Positions 13,491 to 20,603 of a stretch of 32,243 nucleotides of DNA are shown one piece after another (the stretch's first letter is position 1; each line of letters opens with the position of its first letter). Under the pieces are notes generated by a model. The model worked only from the letters and a program-made list of their open reading frames with translations. It ran no database searches and had not been told where the DNA came from. This stretch comes from a virus. Made by a program: the position numbers and the translations under genes. The DNA lies in IMG/VR virus record IMGVR_UViG_3300032676_002151, positions 1 to 32,243 of that record; one strand, written 5' to 3'.

Positions 13491-14768
13491 ATGAAACTGA
13501 GCAAGTTGCAGCAGCAGCGAGCCGAGGCCATTGACCGCGCCAAGGCGCTTCAGAAGGCCGCGGAAAATCGCGCCATGACTCCGGAAGAGAAAACCGAGTT
13601 TGAGGCCAGCGTGGCCCTCGGCGAGTCTCTGCAAAACGACATCGCCGCCGCCGAGCGGCTCAACGAGCTTGACCGCATCGCCGTCTCCGGCGTTCAGGTT
13701 GGCGACAACCTGGCAGCCAGGAAGCCCTGGCAGAGCAAGGCGGAGTTCTTCGGCACCGTCATCTCAAACACTCGGGCCAATCGCGTCACTGACCCGCGCC
13801 TGCAGGCCGCCCTGGGCGGTTCCGAGTCGGTTCCGGCCGAGGGCGGGTTCCCTGTGCCACCTGAATACGGTACTGATTTGCTTCAGCGCAGCTACGACGT
13901 CGGCGAGGTTGCCAGGCGCTGCGCCCATATCGATATGACCGCCGCGCGCCTCATCCTCAACGCGGTCGATGAGAGCAGCCGGGCAGACGGCTCTCGCTGG
14001 GGTGGCTTGCTCGCCTACTGGGCGGCCGAGGCATCTAACTACACCGGCACCAAGCCCAAATTTCGCGAGGTGCAGCTCGTCGCCAACAAGCTCATCGGCC
14101 TGGCCTACCTCACTGAGGAGCTCATGGAAGACACCACTGCGGTCTCTTCCTACATCGACACCATCTTCCCCGAGGAGTTCGCTTTCAAAATCGACGATGC
14201 CATCATCAACGGCAACGGCGCCGGGCAGCCCCTGGGCATCCTCAACGCCAAGTCGGCCGCTACCATCGTGCAGGCCAAAGACTCCGGCCAGGCGACCGGC
14301 ACCGTGTCGGCCACCAACATCCTCAACATGTGGGCGCGCTGCATCGCCAAGGGCCGCAAGAATGCGTGCTGGTTCATCAACCAGAGCATCGAGCAGGCTC
14401 TCTATCCGCTGCTCATCGCCGGAACCGCCGGCACCAGCACGGCCACCCTCATGTACACCGCGCCCGGACAGTACGGCAACAATTCCGACTATGGCCTCCT
14501 CATGGGAAGGCCGGTCATCCCCATCGAGCAGTGTGCGGCTCTCAGCTCCCAGGGCGACATCATCTTGGCCGATATGAGCCAGTATCTGCTCGCCAAGCGC
14601 AGCGAGGTCCGTGCCGACTCGTCCATCCACGTCGCCTTCCTCACCGGCGAGCTGGCGCTCCGCTTCATGGTCCGCCTCGATGGCCAGTGTTGGTGGAACA
14701 AGCCGTTGACCCCCAAGGCCACCACGGCTCCCACCCTCTCGCCCATCGTCACTCTCGCCGCCCGGTAA
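13491..14768 (+). CDS. HK97-fold major capsid protein (425 aa)
   Basis: Builds the icosahedral head. Residues 1-60 form a charged coiled-coil delta/scaffold-like segment (KLSKLQQQRAEAIDRAKALQ). The mature region starts near 95-115 (ALGGSESVPAEGGFPVPPEYG), the usual boundary for protease cleavage. Later motifs are typical: KLIGLAYLTEELMEDT, FKIDDAIINGNGAGQPLGIL, LLMGRPVIPIEQC and DMSQYLLAKRSEV. Length is normal for the family. It follows the S49 protease, which presumably removes the N-terminal segment. Confidence 0.96.
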   Translation: MKLSKLQQQRAEAIDRAKALQKAAENRAMTPEEKTEFEASVALGESLQNDIAAAERLNELDRIAVSGVQVGDNLAARKPWQSKAEFFGTVISNTRANRVTDPRLQAALGGSESVPAEGGFPVPPEYGTDLLQRSYDVGEVARRCAHIDMTAARLILNAVDESSRADGSRWGGLLAYWAAEASNYTGTKPKFREVQLVANKLIGLAYLTEELMEDTTAVSSYIDTIFPEEFAFKIDDAIINGNGAGQPLGILNAKSAATIVQAKDSGQATGTVSATNILNMWARCIAKGRKNACWFINQSIEQALYPLLIAGTAGTSTATLMYTAPGQYGNNSDYGLLMGRPVIPIEQCAALSSQGDIILADMSQYLLAKRSEVRADSSIHVAFLTGELALRFMVRLDGQCWWNKPLTPKATTAPTLSPIVTLAAR

Positions 14769-14878
14769 ACGCGCTCGTTGTCATCCTGGGCGCAGCGCGC
14801 CGGCGTTGAATAAGCCGGGTTTCGCCCGGGATGGCCTGGCAACTCTTCACCTTCCACTGTTTTCGACAAGGAGAAAAC

Positions 14879-15361
14879 ATGTCCGCAAAGGGCTTTTGGG
14901 CCGCTCAAGACGGCCACGTCGTCAGTGTCCTCTCGCCGCAGAACATCACCGGAGGAGTCACTGGCCAGATCTTCAACATGCAGGGGTATCACCACGCCTC
15001 GATCATCGTCCAGCTCGGCGCGCAGGCCGCGGCGGCCACCAAGATTCTGGTCAATGCCTGCCAGGATAACGTCGGCACCGGCGCGGCCGCCCAGCCGTTC
15101 AACCTCTTCACGCAGGAGACGGCGGGGCTCAGCAATGACGCGCTCTCCACGCGTCAGGCCGTCGCCGCGGCGGGCTATACCCCCAGCGGTAACGCCAACA
15201 TCTTTTACGTCATCGAGCTTGACGCCGACGCCCTTCCCGCGGCCTCTCCGTTCGTCCAGCTCCAAATCACCAACGGGGCCAACGCTGACTACGCCTCCGC
15301 CGTAGCCGTGCTCTCCGGCGGCCGGTTTACCGGAGATCAGTCGCCCACCGCAACCAGTTAG
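14879..15361 (+). CDS. Head accessory/decoration protein candidate (160 aa)
   Basis: Strong AAGGAG before ATG 14879. The protein is beta-rich with Ala, Gly and Thr, without Cys clusters or TM segments. Its motif QIFNMQGYHHASIIVQLGA and periodic hydrophobic strands suggest a compact beta-sandwich. Immediate placement after the capsid gene suggests a decoration or head-stabilising protein, and the strong RBS fits high copy number. Family not recognised. A CCGGG/CCCGG mini-hairpin (14815-14829) lies upstream. Confidence 0.6.
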   Translation: MSAKGFWAAQDGHVVSVLSPQNITGGVTGQIFNMQGYHHASIIVQLGAQAAAATKILVNACQDNVGTGAAAQPFNLFTQETAGLSNDALSTRQAVAAAGYTPSGNANIFYVIELDADALPAASPFVQLQITNGANADYASAVAVLSGGRFTGDQSPTATS

Positions 15362-15399
15362 CAGTTTTCAGTTGCCAGTGGTCGGCGGTCGGGGCCCGG
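15362..15399 (+). repeat. CAG/CGG heptad array (6 units)
   Basis: CAG at 15362, 15369 and 15376, then CGG at 15383, 15390 and 15397, all 7 bases apart, directly after the stop of the preceding gene. It is the opposite orientation to the CTG array 20 bases further on. Confidence 0.75.
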
Positions 15400-15417
15400 T
15401 TTTTCGGCTGCCGATCG

Positions 15418-15448
15418 CTGTCCATTGTTCACTGTTCGCTGTTCGCTA
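15418..15448 (+). repeat. CTG heptad array upstream of the 15467 gene
   Basis: CTG 15418, TTG 15425, CTG 15432, CTG 15439 and CTA 15446, in strict 7-base register. With the CAG array at 15362-15399 it makes a divergent pair around a CCCGG-containing centre. Confidence 0.75.
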
Positions 15449-15466
15449 AATTTCCGAAAGGCAAAA

Positions 15467-15910
15467 ATGGCTCAACAGGTTATCTCTTCCAACGTCGGCA
15501 TGGCTTTGCCCGGCGACGATAGTCACAACGCTCCGTGGGGTCCGGGTGACCTGCTCATCTCGCAGGCTCTCCAGGCTCTTGACGCGCGTCTCAACAATGT
15601 CGAGGTCAAGCCCGCCGCTCTTGCCATCGTCAGCTCCATCGGCAAGGTCATGCTCACCAAGACCTCCGCCGGTGCCTATACGCTGCCCGCTCCGCTTCCC
15701 GGACTTCCATCCGTGGGCGGCTATGACGGTCAGTTGCTCAACATCATCTGCATCTCGTCCTACGCTCACACGGTCACCACCCCAGCCAACAAAATCAACG
15801 GCAGCAAGCAGACCATCACCTTTACTGCCGCGCCCGGTAACAATGTCCAGCTTGAGGCTTATCAGGGCGTCTGGTATGTCACCAACGGCCTCGGCTACGC
15901 CCTCAGCTAA
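15467..15910 (+). CDS. Beta-rich virion-like protein of unknown function (147 aa)
   Basis: ATG 15467 has AAAGG 7 bases before it. A short N-terminal segment with LLISQALQALDARLNNVE helix is followed by a beta-rich domain (GAYTLPAPLPGLPSVGGYDGQ, then YAHTVTTPANKINGSKQTI), a pattern seen in phage fibre or decoration domains that trimerise. Placed between accessory head protein and connector, it is probably a second decoration or head-fibre protein. Family uncertain. Confidence 0.6.
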   Translation: MAQQVISSNVGMALPGDDSHNAPWGPGDLLISQALQALDARLNNVEVKPAALAIVSSIGKVMLTKTSAGAYTLPAPLPGLPSVGGYDGQLLNIICISSYAHTVTTPANKINGSKQTITFTAAPGNNVQLEAYQGVWYVTNGLGYALS

Positions 15911-15927
15911 CCCGCCAACCAGCGGAA

Positions 15928-15957
15928 TTCCAAGCCTCTTTTGCCGGAGGCTTGGAA
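15928..15957 (+). terminator. Strong hairpin, probable terminator or processing stop after head accessory genes
   Basis: TTCCAAGCCTC (15928-15938) and GAGGCTTGGAA (15947-15957) are perfect 11-bp arms around 8 bases. A T-rich stretch follows about 7 bases later (TCTTTC and then CCTTTTTCC). It would partly end transcription of the abundant head genes before the connector genes. Confidence 0.6.
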
Positions 15958-15983
15958 AGCTGAGTCTTTCTATACCTTTTTCC

Positions 15984-16007
15984 CTGCTCCCTGCTCCCTG
16001 TTCGCCG
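15984..16007 (+). repeat. CTG heptad array upstream of the connector gene
   Basis: CTGCTCC at 15984 and 15991, CTGTTCG at 15998 and CCG at 16005, in exact 7-base register, ending at the GGAGG ribosome-binding site of the next gene. Confidence 0.8.
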
Positions 16008-16020
16008 GAGGCGAATCGCC

Positions 16021-16896
16021 ATGTCTGAAGATCTCAGGTGCATCGCTCAACCGGCCGCCGAGCCGGTGACGCTTGCGCAGTTCAAGGGCCTGCTGCGCAT
16101 CCCGCTCGCTGACACTTCGCGCGACAGCACGCTCACGCTCTTTTTGCAGGCCGCGCGTGAGGCCTTTGAGGGCTACTGCCGCATCGCCATCGTCACCCAG
16201 ACCTGGCTCTATCGCCTCGATTCGTTCCCGGGCATCTCGCCTCGCTACGACCGCAACGGATTTCCGCAGTTTCCGCTGCCCAGGCCGCCGTTTCAATCCG
16301 TCGACTGGATCAGCTATGTTGACACCGGTGGCGTCGTTCAAACGCTCGCCCGCGATACCAGCTACGGCGCCAATCCGGCAGCGCCTTTTTATGGCTATCA
16401 GATGCAGCCCGGCGGAGGCATCGCCCCGGCGTGGATCTCGGCGCCCTGGGCGCGACCCAATCCGCCCCAGCGCATGGTTCCCGCCAACACGCTCATCCAG
16501 TTCCGCTGCGGCTACGGCGGCCCGCTCACTGTCTCCATGACGTCCGGCTCAGCGGCTCTCGCTGCGCCCGGCTTCGCCTTCAACCCTGACGATGCGCCCG
16601 CCATGGTCGGCGACGTCGGCACGCCTATCAGCATTCCCGGCGCCGGAGCCGCCAGCGCGGCGCTGCTCTCTCATGTTGCCGCGGTTGATGGCTCCGGCAA
16701 TGCAACCCTGGCTGTCCCTGCCGCCACATCGGTCGCCGCCGCCACAGCCTGGCTGGGTGACCCGGTGCCTTACAAGCTTCAGCTCGGCATTCTCTTCCTC
16801 GCTCAGCATTTTCATGAGGCGGGCGCCGTGCTCGATATCGATGAGCCCGGGGTGATCGAGCGCCTGCGCCGTTACTCTAGAAATCTGGTGAGCTGA
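16021..16896 (+). CDS. Head-tail connector (gp6/gp8-like) with an inserted beta domain (291 aa)
   Basis: The N-terminal part (PVTLAQFKGLLRIPL, then FLQAAREAFEGYCRIAIVTQTW) and the C-terminal helix (KLQLGILFLAQHFHEAGAV) match the HK97 gp6 / phiE125 gp8 connector family, which forms the ring under the portal. Between them, residues about 168-244 hold extra sequence (AMVGDVGTPISIPGAGAASA, then ATLAVPAATSVAAATA) resembling small beta modules common in phage fibre and tailspike proteins. Usual family length is about 200 residues, so this insertion explains the size. GGAGG lies 9 bases before the ATG. Confidence 0.85.
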   Translation: MSEDLRCIAQPAAEPVTLAQFKGLLRIPLADTSRDSTLTLFLQAAREAFEGYCRIAIVTQTWLYRLDSFPGISPRYDRNGFPQFPLPRPPFQSVDWISYVDTGGVVQTLARDTSYGANPAAPFYGYQMQPGGGIAPAWISAPWARPNPPQRMVPANTLIQFRCGYGGPLTVSMTSGSAALAAPGFAFNPDDAPAMVGDVGTPISIPGAGAASAALLSHVAAVDGSGNATLAVPAATSVAAATAWLGDPVPYKLQLGILFLAQHFHEAGAVLDIDEPGVIERLRRYSRNLVS

Positions 16897-16897
16897 C

Positions 16898-17275
16898 ATG
16901 CCAAGCAATCGGCCGCCGCGCGTGCCATGGTACACGGTCAATCCAGCCGATCTCCGCAACGAGATCCAGCTTGCATCCAGGAGCGCCGCCGTTGACGGCT
17001 TTGGCCAGCCGCTCACCGCCTGGAATGTTTACTACACCACCTACGCCTCGATTCGGCTGCTTTCCGGCCGGGAGGCCTATCAGGGCGCTGAGTTTACCTC
17101 CGCCTCCCAATACCGCATCCGCTTCCGCTGGCCGGGCGATCTTGTTGGCGTCATCGGCACCGGAGATCGTGTGCTTTTTGGCGGTCGCGTCTTTGTCATC
17201 CAGATCGTCGACAACGTTGAAATGCGCAGCATCGTCGTCGAACTCACATGCCTTGAGATCGATGGAACCTCCTGA
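16898..17275 (+). CDS. Head closure / head-tail joining protein (125 aa)
   Basis: SPP1 gp16-like (PF05521-type) stopper. NEIQLASRSAAVDGFGQPLTAWNVYYTTYASIRLLSGREAYQG is the characteristic start, and the remainder is a small beta barrel (YRIRFRWPGDLVGVIGTGDRVLFGG). It seals the connector after packaging and receives the tail. It starts one base after the connector stop, so the two are translationally linked. Confidence 0.88.
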   Translation: MPSNRPPRVPWYTVNPADLRNEIQLASRSAAVDGFGQPLTAWNVYYTTYASIRLLSGREAYQGAEFTSASQYRIRFRWPGDLVGVIGTGDRVLFGGRVFVIQIVDNVEMRSIVVELTCLEIDGTS

Positions 17276-17331
17276 GCGGATCGCCGTAAGCCGTTGTCTT
17301 TCGCCTGTCATACGTTTTTGTGGAGTCACAA

Positions 17332-17748
17332 GTGATCGAGCAGGGAATCGCTGAATTTGTCGCCGCCAGCTCCGCCATCCAGGCGCTCATTGGCAACCCG
17401 GCGCGCTTCTACCCGGTGCTACTGCCGGAGAATGTCACCTATCCCTGCGCCAGCTACCAAGTCGTTAGCGAAGTGCCCAATTACCTGCTCAGCGGCGAGA
17501 GCCCCATGAATCAGATTCGCCTTCAGGTTGATACCTGGTCGGGAGGGGCGTCCAGCGCAACTTACGCCGCCGCCAAGGCCGTGCAAGCGGCCATCCGGGC
17601 TTTGCTTGAAGGGTTTTCCGGCCCGCTGCCTGACGGCACAAATGTGGCCGTTATCCTGGTCTCCGGCTCTCGCGACCTCTATGAGTCAGATGCCCGGTGT
17701 TACCGCACTACCACCGATTACATGGTCCAGTTCTACACTGGCGCCTAA
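17332..17748 (+). CDS. Tail terminator protein, DUF3168-like (138 aa)
   Basis: GTG 17332 with GGAG six bases upstream is preferred over GTG 17320. IAEFVAASSAIQALIGNPARFYPVLLPENVTYPCASYQVVS is the typical N-terminus of gp17/gpU-like terminators. A RLQVDTWS strand, a TYAAAKAVQAAIRALL helix and a C-terminal DLYESDARCYRTTTDYMVQF segment complete the alpha/beta fold. It caps the tail tube and joins it to the head. Confidence 0.85.
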   Translation: MIEQGIAEFVAASSAIQALIGNPARFYPVLLPENVTYPCASYQVVSEVPNYLLSGESPMNQIRLQVDTWSGGASSATYAAAKAVQAAIRALLEGFSGPLPDGTNVAVILVSGSRDLYESDARCYRTTTDYMVQFYTGA

Positions 17749-17763
17749 ACTCCAACGTGGTCT

Positions 17764-17794
17764 ATGATCTCCGATCTCTGACCCCTGAACCTTG
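17764..17794 (+). repeat. Heptad array upstream of the tail tube gene
   Basis: ATG 17764, CCG 17771, CTG 17778, CTG 17785 and TTG 17792 in 7-base register, with recurring ATCT and ACCC tails. It fills most of the gap between terminator and tube genes. Confidence 0.75.
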
Positions 17795-17818
17795 TTTTGC
17801 GAACAAAGGAGCAAAACC

Positions 17819-18328
17819 ATGACGCAAACCGCCGCCCCACTTCTCGGCCTGGCAACCAAGCTGTATATCGCCACCAGCCAGGCGACTGCTCCCACCATTA
17901 CCGCCGGCTCGGTCACGGGCGGCACGCTCATCGGAAAAATCAAAAAAATCACCCCGCCCAAGCCCAAGTTTGGCACTGAAGACACCACCACGCTTGACAC
18001 GGCGGGCGGCGTCCGCACCTTCATCAAGACTCTGCAAGATCCTGGCGAACTCACCATCGAGGGCGAGTATGAGTCGGCAGATCCCGGTCAGGTTCTGCTT
18101 CAGTCTTCCTTCGCAACCCTCTCGAACTCGGCCAACGGGGCCGCGTGGCCCTTCCTGTTGCTTTATCCCACCAACTTGCAGGGCGGCCAAACCGTCAATG
18201 GCGACTCCGATGCCTTTAGCGGTCTGGTGACTGACTGGTCTGTCGGCGAGGCGGAGCCTGATAAGCCGCTCACCTTCAGCGCCACTGTCAAGGTCACTGG
18301 CGCTGTCACCTTCACTGAGGGTTCCTAA
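17819..18328 (+). CDS. Major tail tube protein (169 aa)
   Basis: AAAGGAG before ATG 17819. The sequence is beta-rich; KKITPPKPKFGTEDTTTLDTAGGVRTFI followed by DPGELTIEGEYES and a C-terminal PDKPLTFSATVKVTGAVTFTE is typical of siphovirus tube proteins (lambda gpV-like fold). Placed after the tail terminator. A strong RBS fits a high-copy virion protein. A length of about 170 residues is normal when no Ig-like extra domain is present. Confidence 0.88.
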   Translation: MTQTAAPLLGLATKLYIATSQATAPTITAGSVTGGTLIGKIKKITPPKPKFGTEDTTTLDTAGGVRTFIKTLQDPGELTIEGEYESADPGQVLLQSSFATLSNSANGAAWPFLLLYPTNLQGGQTVNGDSDAFSGLVTDWSVGEAEPDKPLTFSATVKVTGAVTFTEGS

Positions 18329-18394
18329 GAGCGCTCAAAGGGAAAAGGGAAACCCCTTCTGTTGCCGATATATACTTGTGCACCGGGAGGGGTT

Positions 18395-18970
18395 ATGCCA
18401 GATCGTATGCGTAAGTGCTTGTCTGTTGTCCTTGCTTGGGCAATGCTGTTGATCGGGGTTCCCGTTTCTGCTTCAGGCGGACATGGGGAATATGTTGTCA
18501 AGAACGCGGGCGGCTCGATAGACGCTCCAGTCGGGGATGACGTCACCCTCGATGTCGAATCTGGCGCAATCATCATCACGGCGCGCCAGCAGTATCTTGG
18601 CGCCCAAACCAACGGGCAGGAAACTACGGGACCGCGGCGGCCGGCGCCGCGCACTGTTCTGGCCCGGATCACGCCCGCGCAGGTGACTGATCTGAGTTAC
18701 GGGTCTGAGGTGCATCATCGCATCGGTGCCGGCATCGCCTGGGGAGTTGTCTCTCTAGGTGTCGGGCTCATCGTCGGCTTTTCAAAGGCCACAAAGCACT
18801 ACATCGGCATCACGTGGGAAGCTGATGGCAAAAAGGGCGGCCTGGCCTTCGAGGCAAAGAAGGGCGAGTATCTTGGCATCATCAACGCTCTTCAGACGGT
18901 AACGGGTAAAAAGGCTGTCGATACCGATGCCCCCGGAATTGCTGGCAGGCTGGGTGTTACCGGGAAATAG
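18395..18970 (+). CDS. Exported host-like protein inserted in the tail module, probable moron (191 aa)
   Basis: GGGAGGGG precedes ATG 18395. Residues 1-27 are a Sec signal peptide (basic MPDRMRKC start, hydrophobic LSVVLAWAMLLIGVPV, ASA cleavage region). A second hydrophobic segment lies near 113-131 (IGAGIAWGVVSLGVGLIVGF), followed by a KHYIGITWEADGKKGG beta part. This layout matches small exported proteins of acidobacterial genomes rather than virion proteins. Codon use is less GC-biased than its neighbours. A TATACT hexamer at 18371-18376 could be a -10, but no good -35 is seen. Likely expressed from the prophage; function unknown. Confidence 0.65.
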   Translation: MPDRMRKCLSVVLAWAMLLIGVPVSASGGHGEYVVKNAGGSIDAPVGDDVTLDVESGAIIITARQQYLGAQTNGQETTGPRRPAPRTVLARITPAQVTDLSYGSEVHHRIGAGIAWGVVSLGVGLIVGFSKATKHYIGITWEADGKKGGLAFEAKKGEYLGIINALQTVTGKKAVDTDAPGIAGRLGVTGK

Positions 18971-18987
18971 CTTCTGGAGCAAACCGC

Positions 18988-19512
18988 ATGGCAGAAGAAC
19001 TCACCATCGACACCCACGAGCTCGACGGCTTCGCCGAGCTGCTTGATAGGTTTCCTGTCGAAGTGCAGAACAAGATGGTGAAGCAGTCTCTAGGTGCGGG
19101 CGCGGCAGTTTTCATGTTGGGTGTAATTCAAAAGCTCCCGCCGAGACCAGAGGCGCCTTCGCCTCACAGCACGGCGTCGCAGCCGGGTGCTCTGGCTGCT
19201 GATATTCACGCCGTGGCGTCGAGTTCGGGGCGCACATGGTTTGTGGGTGCCGGCCCAACGATGGCTTATTTGCTGCGGTGGCTTGAGTATGGTCATCAAC
19301 TCGTCAAGGGTGGGCAAATTCCCTGGACGGACGGAAAGAGACGCCGCGGTGGAACGGGTCGCGTAATTGGTCATGTGCCTGCTTATCCAGCTCTCCGGCC
19401 AGCTTTCGATACCTACTGGCAAAACGCGCTTCATGCTTTCTCTGAGGAGTTGCAAACGCGGATGGCTACCTATTGGAACGATAGCCTTCGCAGGGTGGGG
19501 AGGGTCGCCTGA
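18988..19512 (+). CDS. HK97 gp10-like tail-joining protein (174 aa)
   Basis: GGAG lies 8 bases before ATG 18988. It shows the gp10 (PF04883-type) plan: an N-terminal helix pair (FAELLDRFPVEVQNKMVKQSLGAGAA), a KLPPRPEAPSPHS proline segment, LLRWLEYGHQLVKGG, then the conserved GHVPAYPALRPAFDTYW motif and a C-terminal helix. Such proteins help complete the head-tail interface. It lies downstream of the tube gene rather than before the terminator gene, which is an unusual order and suggests a rearranged or imported segment. Confidence 0.82.
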   Translation: MAEELTIDTHELDGFAELLDRFPVEVQNKMVKQSLGAGAAVFMLGVIQKLPPRPEAPSPHSTASQPGALAADIHAVASSSGRTWFVGAGPTMAYLLRWLEYGHQLVKGGQIPWTDGKRRRGGTGRVIGHVPAYPALRPAFDTYWQNALHAFSEELQTRMATYWNDSLRRVGRVA

Positions 19513-19563
19513 CGTTTGCTTAACAAAGTGTTTGGGTTTATACTGGCGGCCTTGGAGGGCATC

Positions 19564-19797
19564 ATGGAAGCGATCATCGGCAATCCGGCAGCTGGCGGCC
19601 CGCAACTGGCTGAACCTGCGCAGATCATGGCCGCGTGGGAGCGCGAGGCAAAAGAGAAAGCGTTTGCCGCCGCCCTCGCGACTGCCAGTGCATCGAAGGG
19701 TTTGACGTTTGGAAAGATTGTCTGGGCTATCGTTCTGGGCAACCTGCTTTCAGGCCTGATTGGCGGCCTGGTCTATGCTGCGATTACGGCGAAATGA
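19564..19797 (+). CDS. Small single-TM protein (77 aa)
   Basis: ATG 19564 is chosen for its GGAGGG site; an in-frame TTG at 19516 would add 16 residues. A polar helical N-terminal half (AEPAQIMAAWEREAKEKAFA) leads to a C-terminal hydrophobic helix (about 50-73, IVWAIVLGNLLSGLIGGLVYAAI). Directly followed by a strong terminator. It may belong with the exported protein at 18395 as a lysogenic-conversion pair, or act in superinfection exclusion; both are speculation. Confidence 0.6.
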   Translation: MEAIIGNPAAGGPQLAEPAQIMAAWEREAKEKAFAAALATASASKGLTFGKIVWAIVLGNLLSGLIGGLVYAAITAK

Positions 19798-19821
19798 GCC
19801 TCAATCTTTGAATGAAGACTG

Positions 19822-19845
19822 AAAAGCCGCCTGTGGGCGGCTTTT
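19822..19845 (+). terminator. Strong intrinsic terminator, bidirectional
   Basis: AAAAGCCGCC (19822-19831) and GGCGGCTTTT (19836-19845) are perfect arms around TGTG, giving a T tract on both strands. It lies 24 bases after the small TM gene and closes the 18395-19797 segment. Confidence 0.88.
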
Positions 19846-19860
19846 CTATTGGAGAAAAGA

Positions 19861-20223
19861 ATGTTCGAACGCAAGATTCCCGTGCTCGACTCTGTCGCAA
19901 GGGAAACCGAGTTTATCGTCGATGGCCACACTTATCGCCTGCGCTACGGATTTCAGGCTATCGCCGGGTTTGAAGAGGGCACCGGCATTAATCCAGCCAT
20001 CCAGCCCGTTCCGCCCACTATCTTTAATCTGATGTGCCTGCTGTATGCGGGCCTCAGTGAGCATCATCCCGAAGTGAAGATTGACCAGGTGAAGGCCTGG
20101 TTTAATGAGGCTACTTCGCAGCACCTGTGCAAAATCGCCTGGGAATCTTTTTTTGGAACGCTTCCCGAGCCGAAGCCTGAAGCGGACCAGGAGACGCAGC
20201 CCACGGACCCTCCCAGCGCCTGA
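19861..20223 (+). CDS. Tail assembly chaperone, gpG-like (120 aa)
   Basis: ATG 19861 has GGAGAAAAG upstream. FIVDGHTYRLRYGFQAIAGFEEGTGINP is a typical start for siphophage chaperones, and VPPTIFNLMCLLYAGLSEHHPEV continues it. It is placed just before the tape measure, where G/GT-type pairs sit. The protein binds the tape measure during tail assembly and is not found in virions. The C-terminal end is acidic and Pro-rich, and lies in the window where a -1 shift can occur (20181-20223). Confidence 0.82.
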   Translation: MFERKIPVLDSVARETEFIVDGHTYRLRYGFQAIAGFEEGTGINPAIQPVPPTIFNLMCLLYAGLSEHHPEVKIDQVKAWFNEATSQHLCKIAWESFFGTLPEPKPEADQETQPTDPPSA

Positions 20224-20603
20224 CTGGCGCCGCCTGGTGGCGTCATTACTGGGCCATCGCCCGCTATGATCTTGGCCTCTCTGAGGGCGATTTTTGGCGC
20301 GTTACGTTGGCTCAGTTGGATGCCCTTCATCGGCGTCATGCACAGGCGTGCGAACTGACGTTTTGGCCTTTTGGCGTCGTCGCCAGCGCGGTGGCGAATT
20401 TCAGCATGTATCCGCCCAGGAAGCCGCTCCAGCCCGTGGATTTTGGGCTGGGCCCTAAACCTCGCTCTTTGCCGGCATCTTCTTCTGCTGCTGCAGTCGA
20501 GCAGCAGGAAAGCCTTTTGCGCGCTGCCTTTCGCGCCCTGCGTGGTGCTGTTCCCGCGCCGCGCGCTGCCGTTGCCGATCTGGAGATCTCTCATGCCGAA
20601 TGA
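20181..20603 (+). CDS. Second tail chaperone frame, reached by -1 frameshift (gpT-like)
   Basis: This frame is open from 20181 to 20603, in the -1 phase relative to the gene at 19861. Coding-like residues (LTGAAWWRHYWAIARYDLGL, then SEGDFWRVTLAQLDALHRR) begin well before any usable start; the first is TTG 20307. The FW motif with helix matches second-frame (T-type) chaperone parts. The product is therefore expected as a fusion with the preceding protein. No perfect slippery heptamer is present; a CCCTCCC stretch at 20208-20214 is the best candidate. The end overlaps the tape measure start. Confidence 0.65.
   Translation, partial: SGPGDAAHGPSQRLTGAAWWRHYWAIARYDLGLSEGDFWRVTLAQLDALHRRHAQACELTFWPFGVVASAVANFSMYPPRKPLQPVDFGLGPKPRSLPASSSAAAVEQQESLLRAAFRALRGAVPAPRAAVADLEISHAE

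Noticed and set aside
18361-18376. Promoter with TATACT -10 upstream of the exported moron protein
   Set aside because: The -10 is good, but no -35 of acceptable match lies at 16-18 bases; listed only as a remark in the gene entry.
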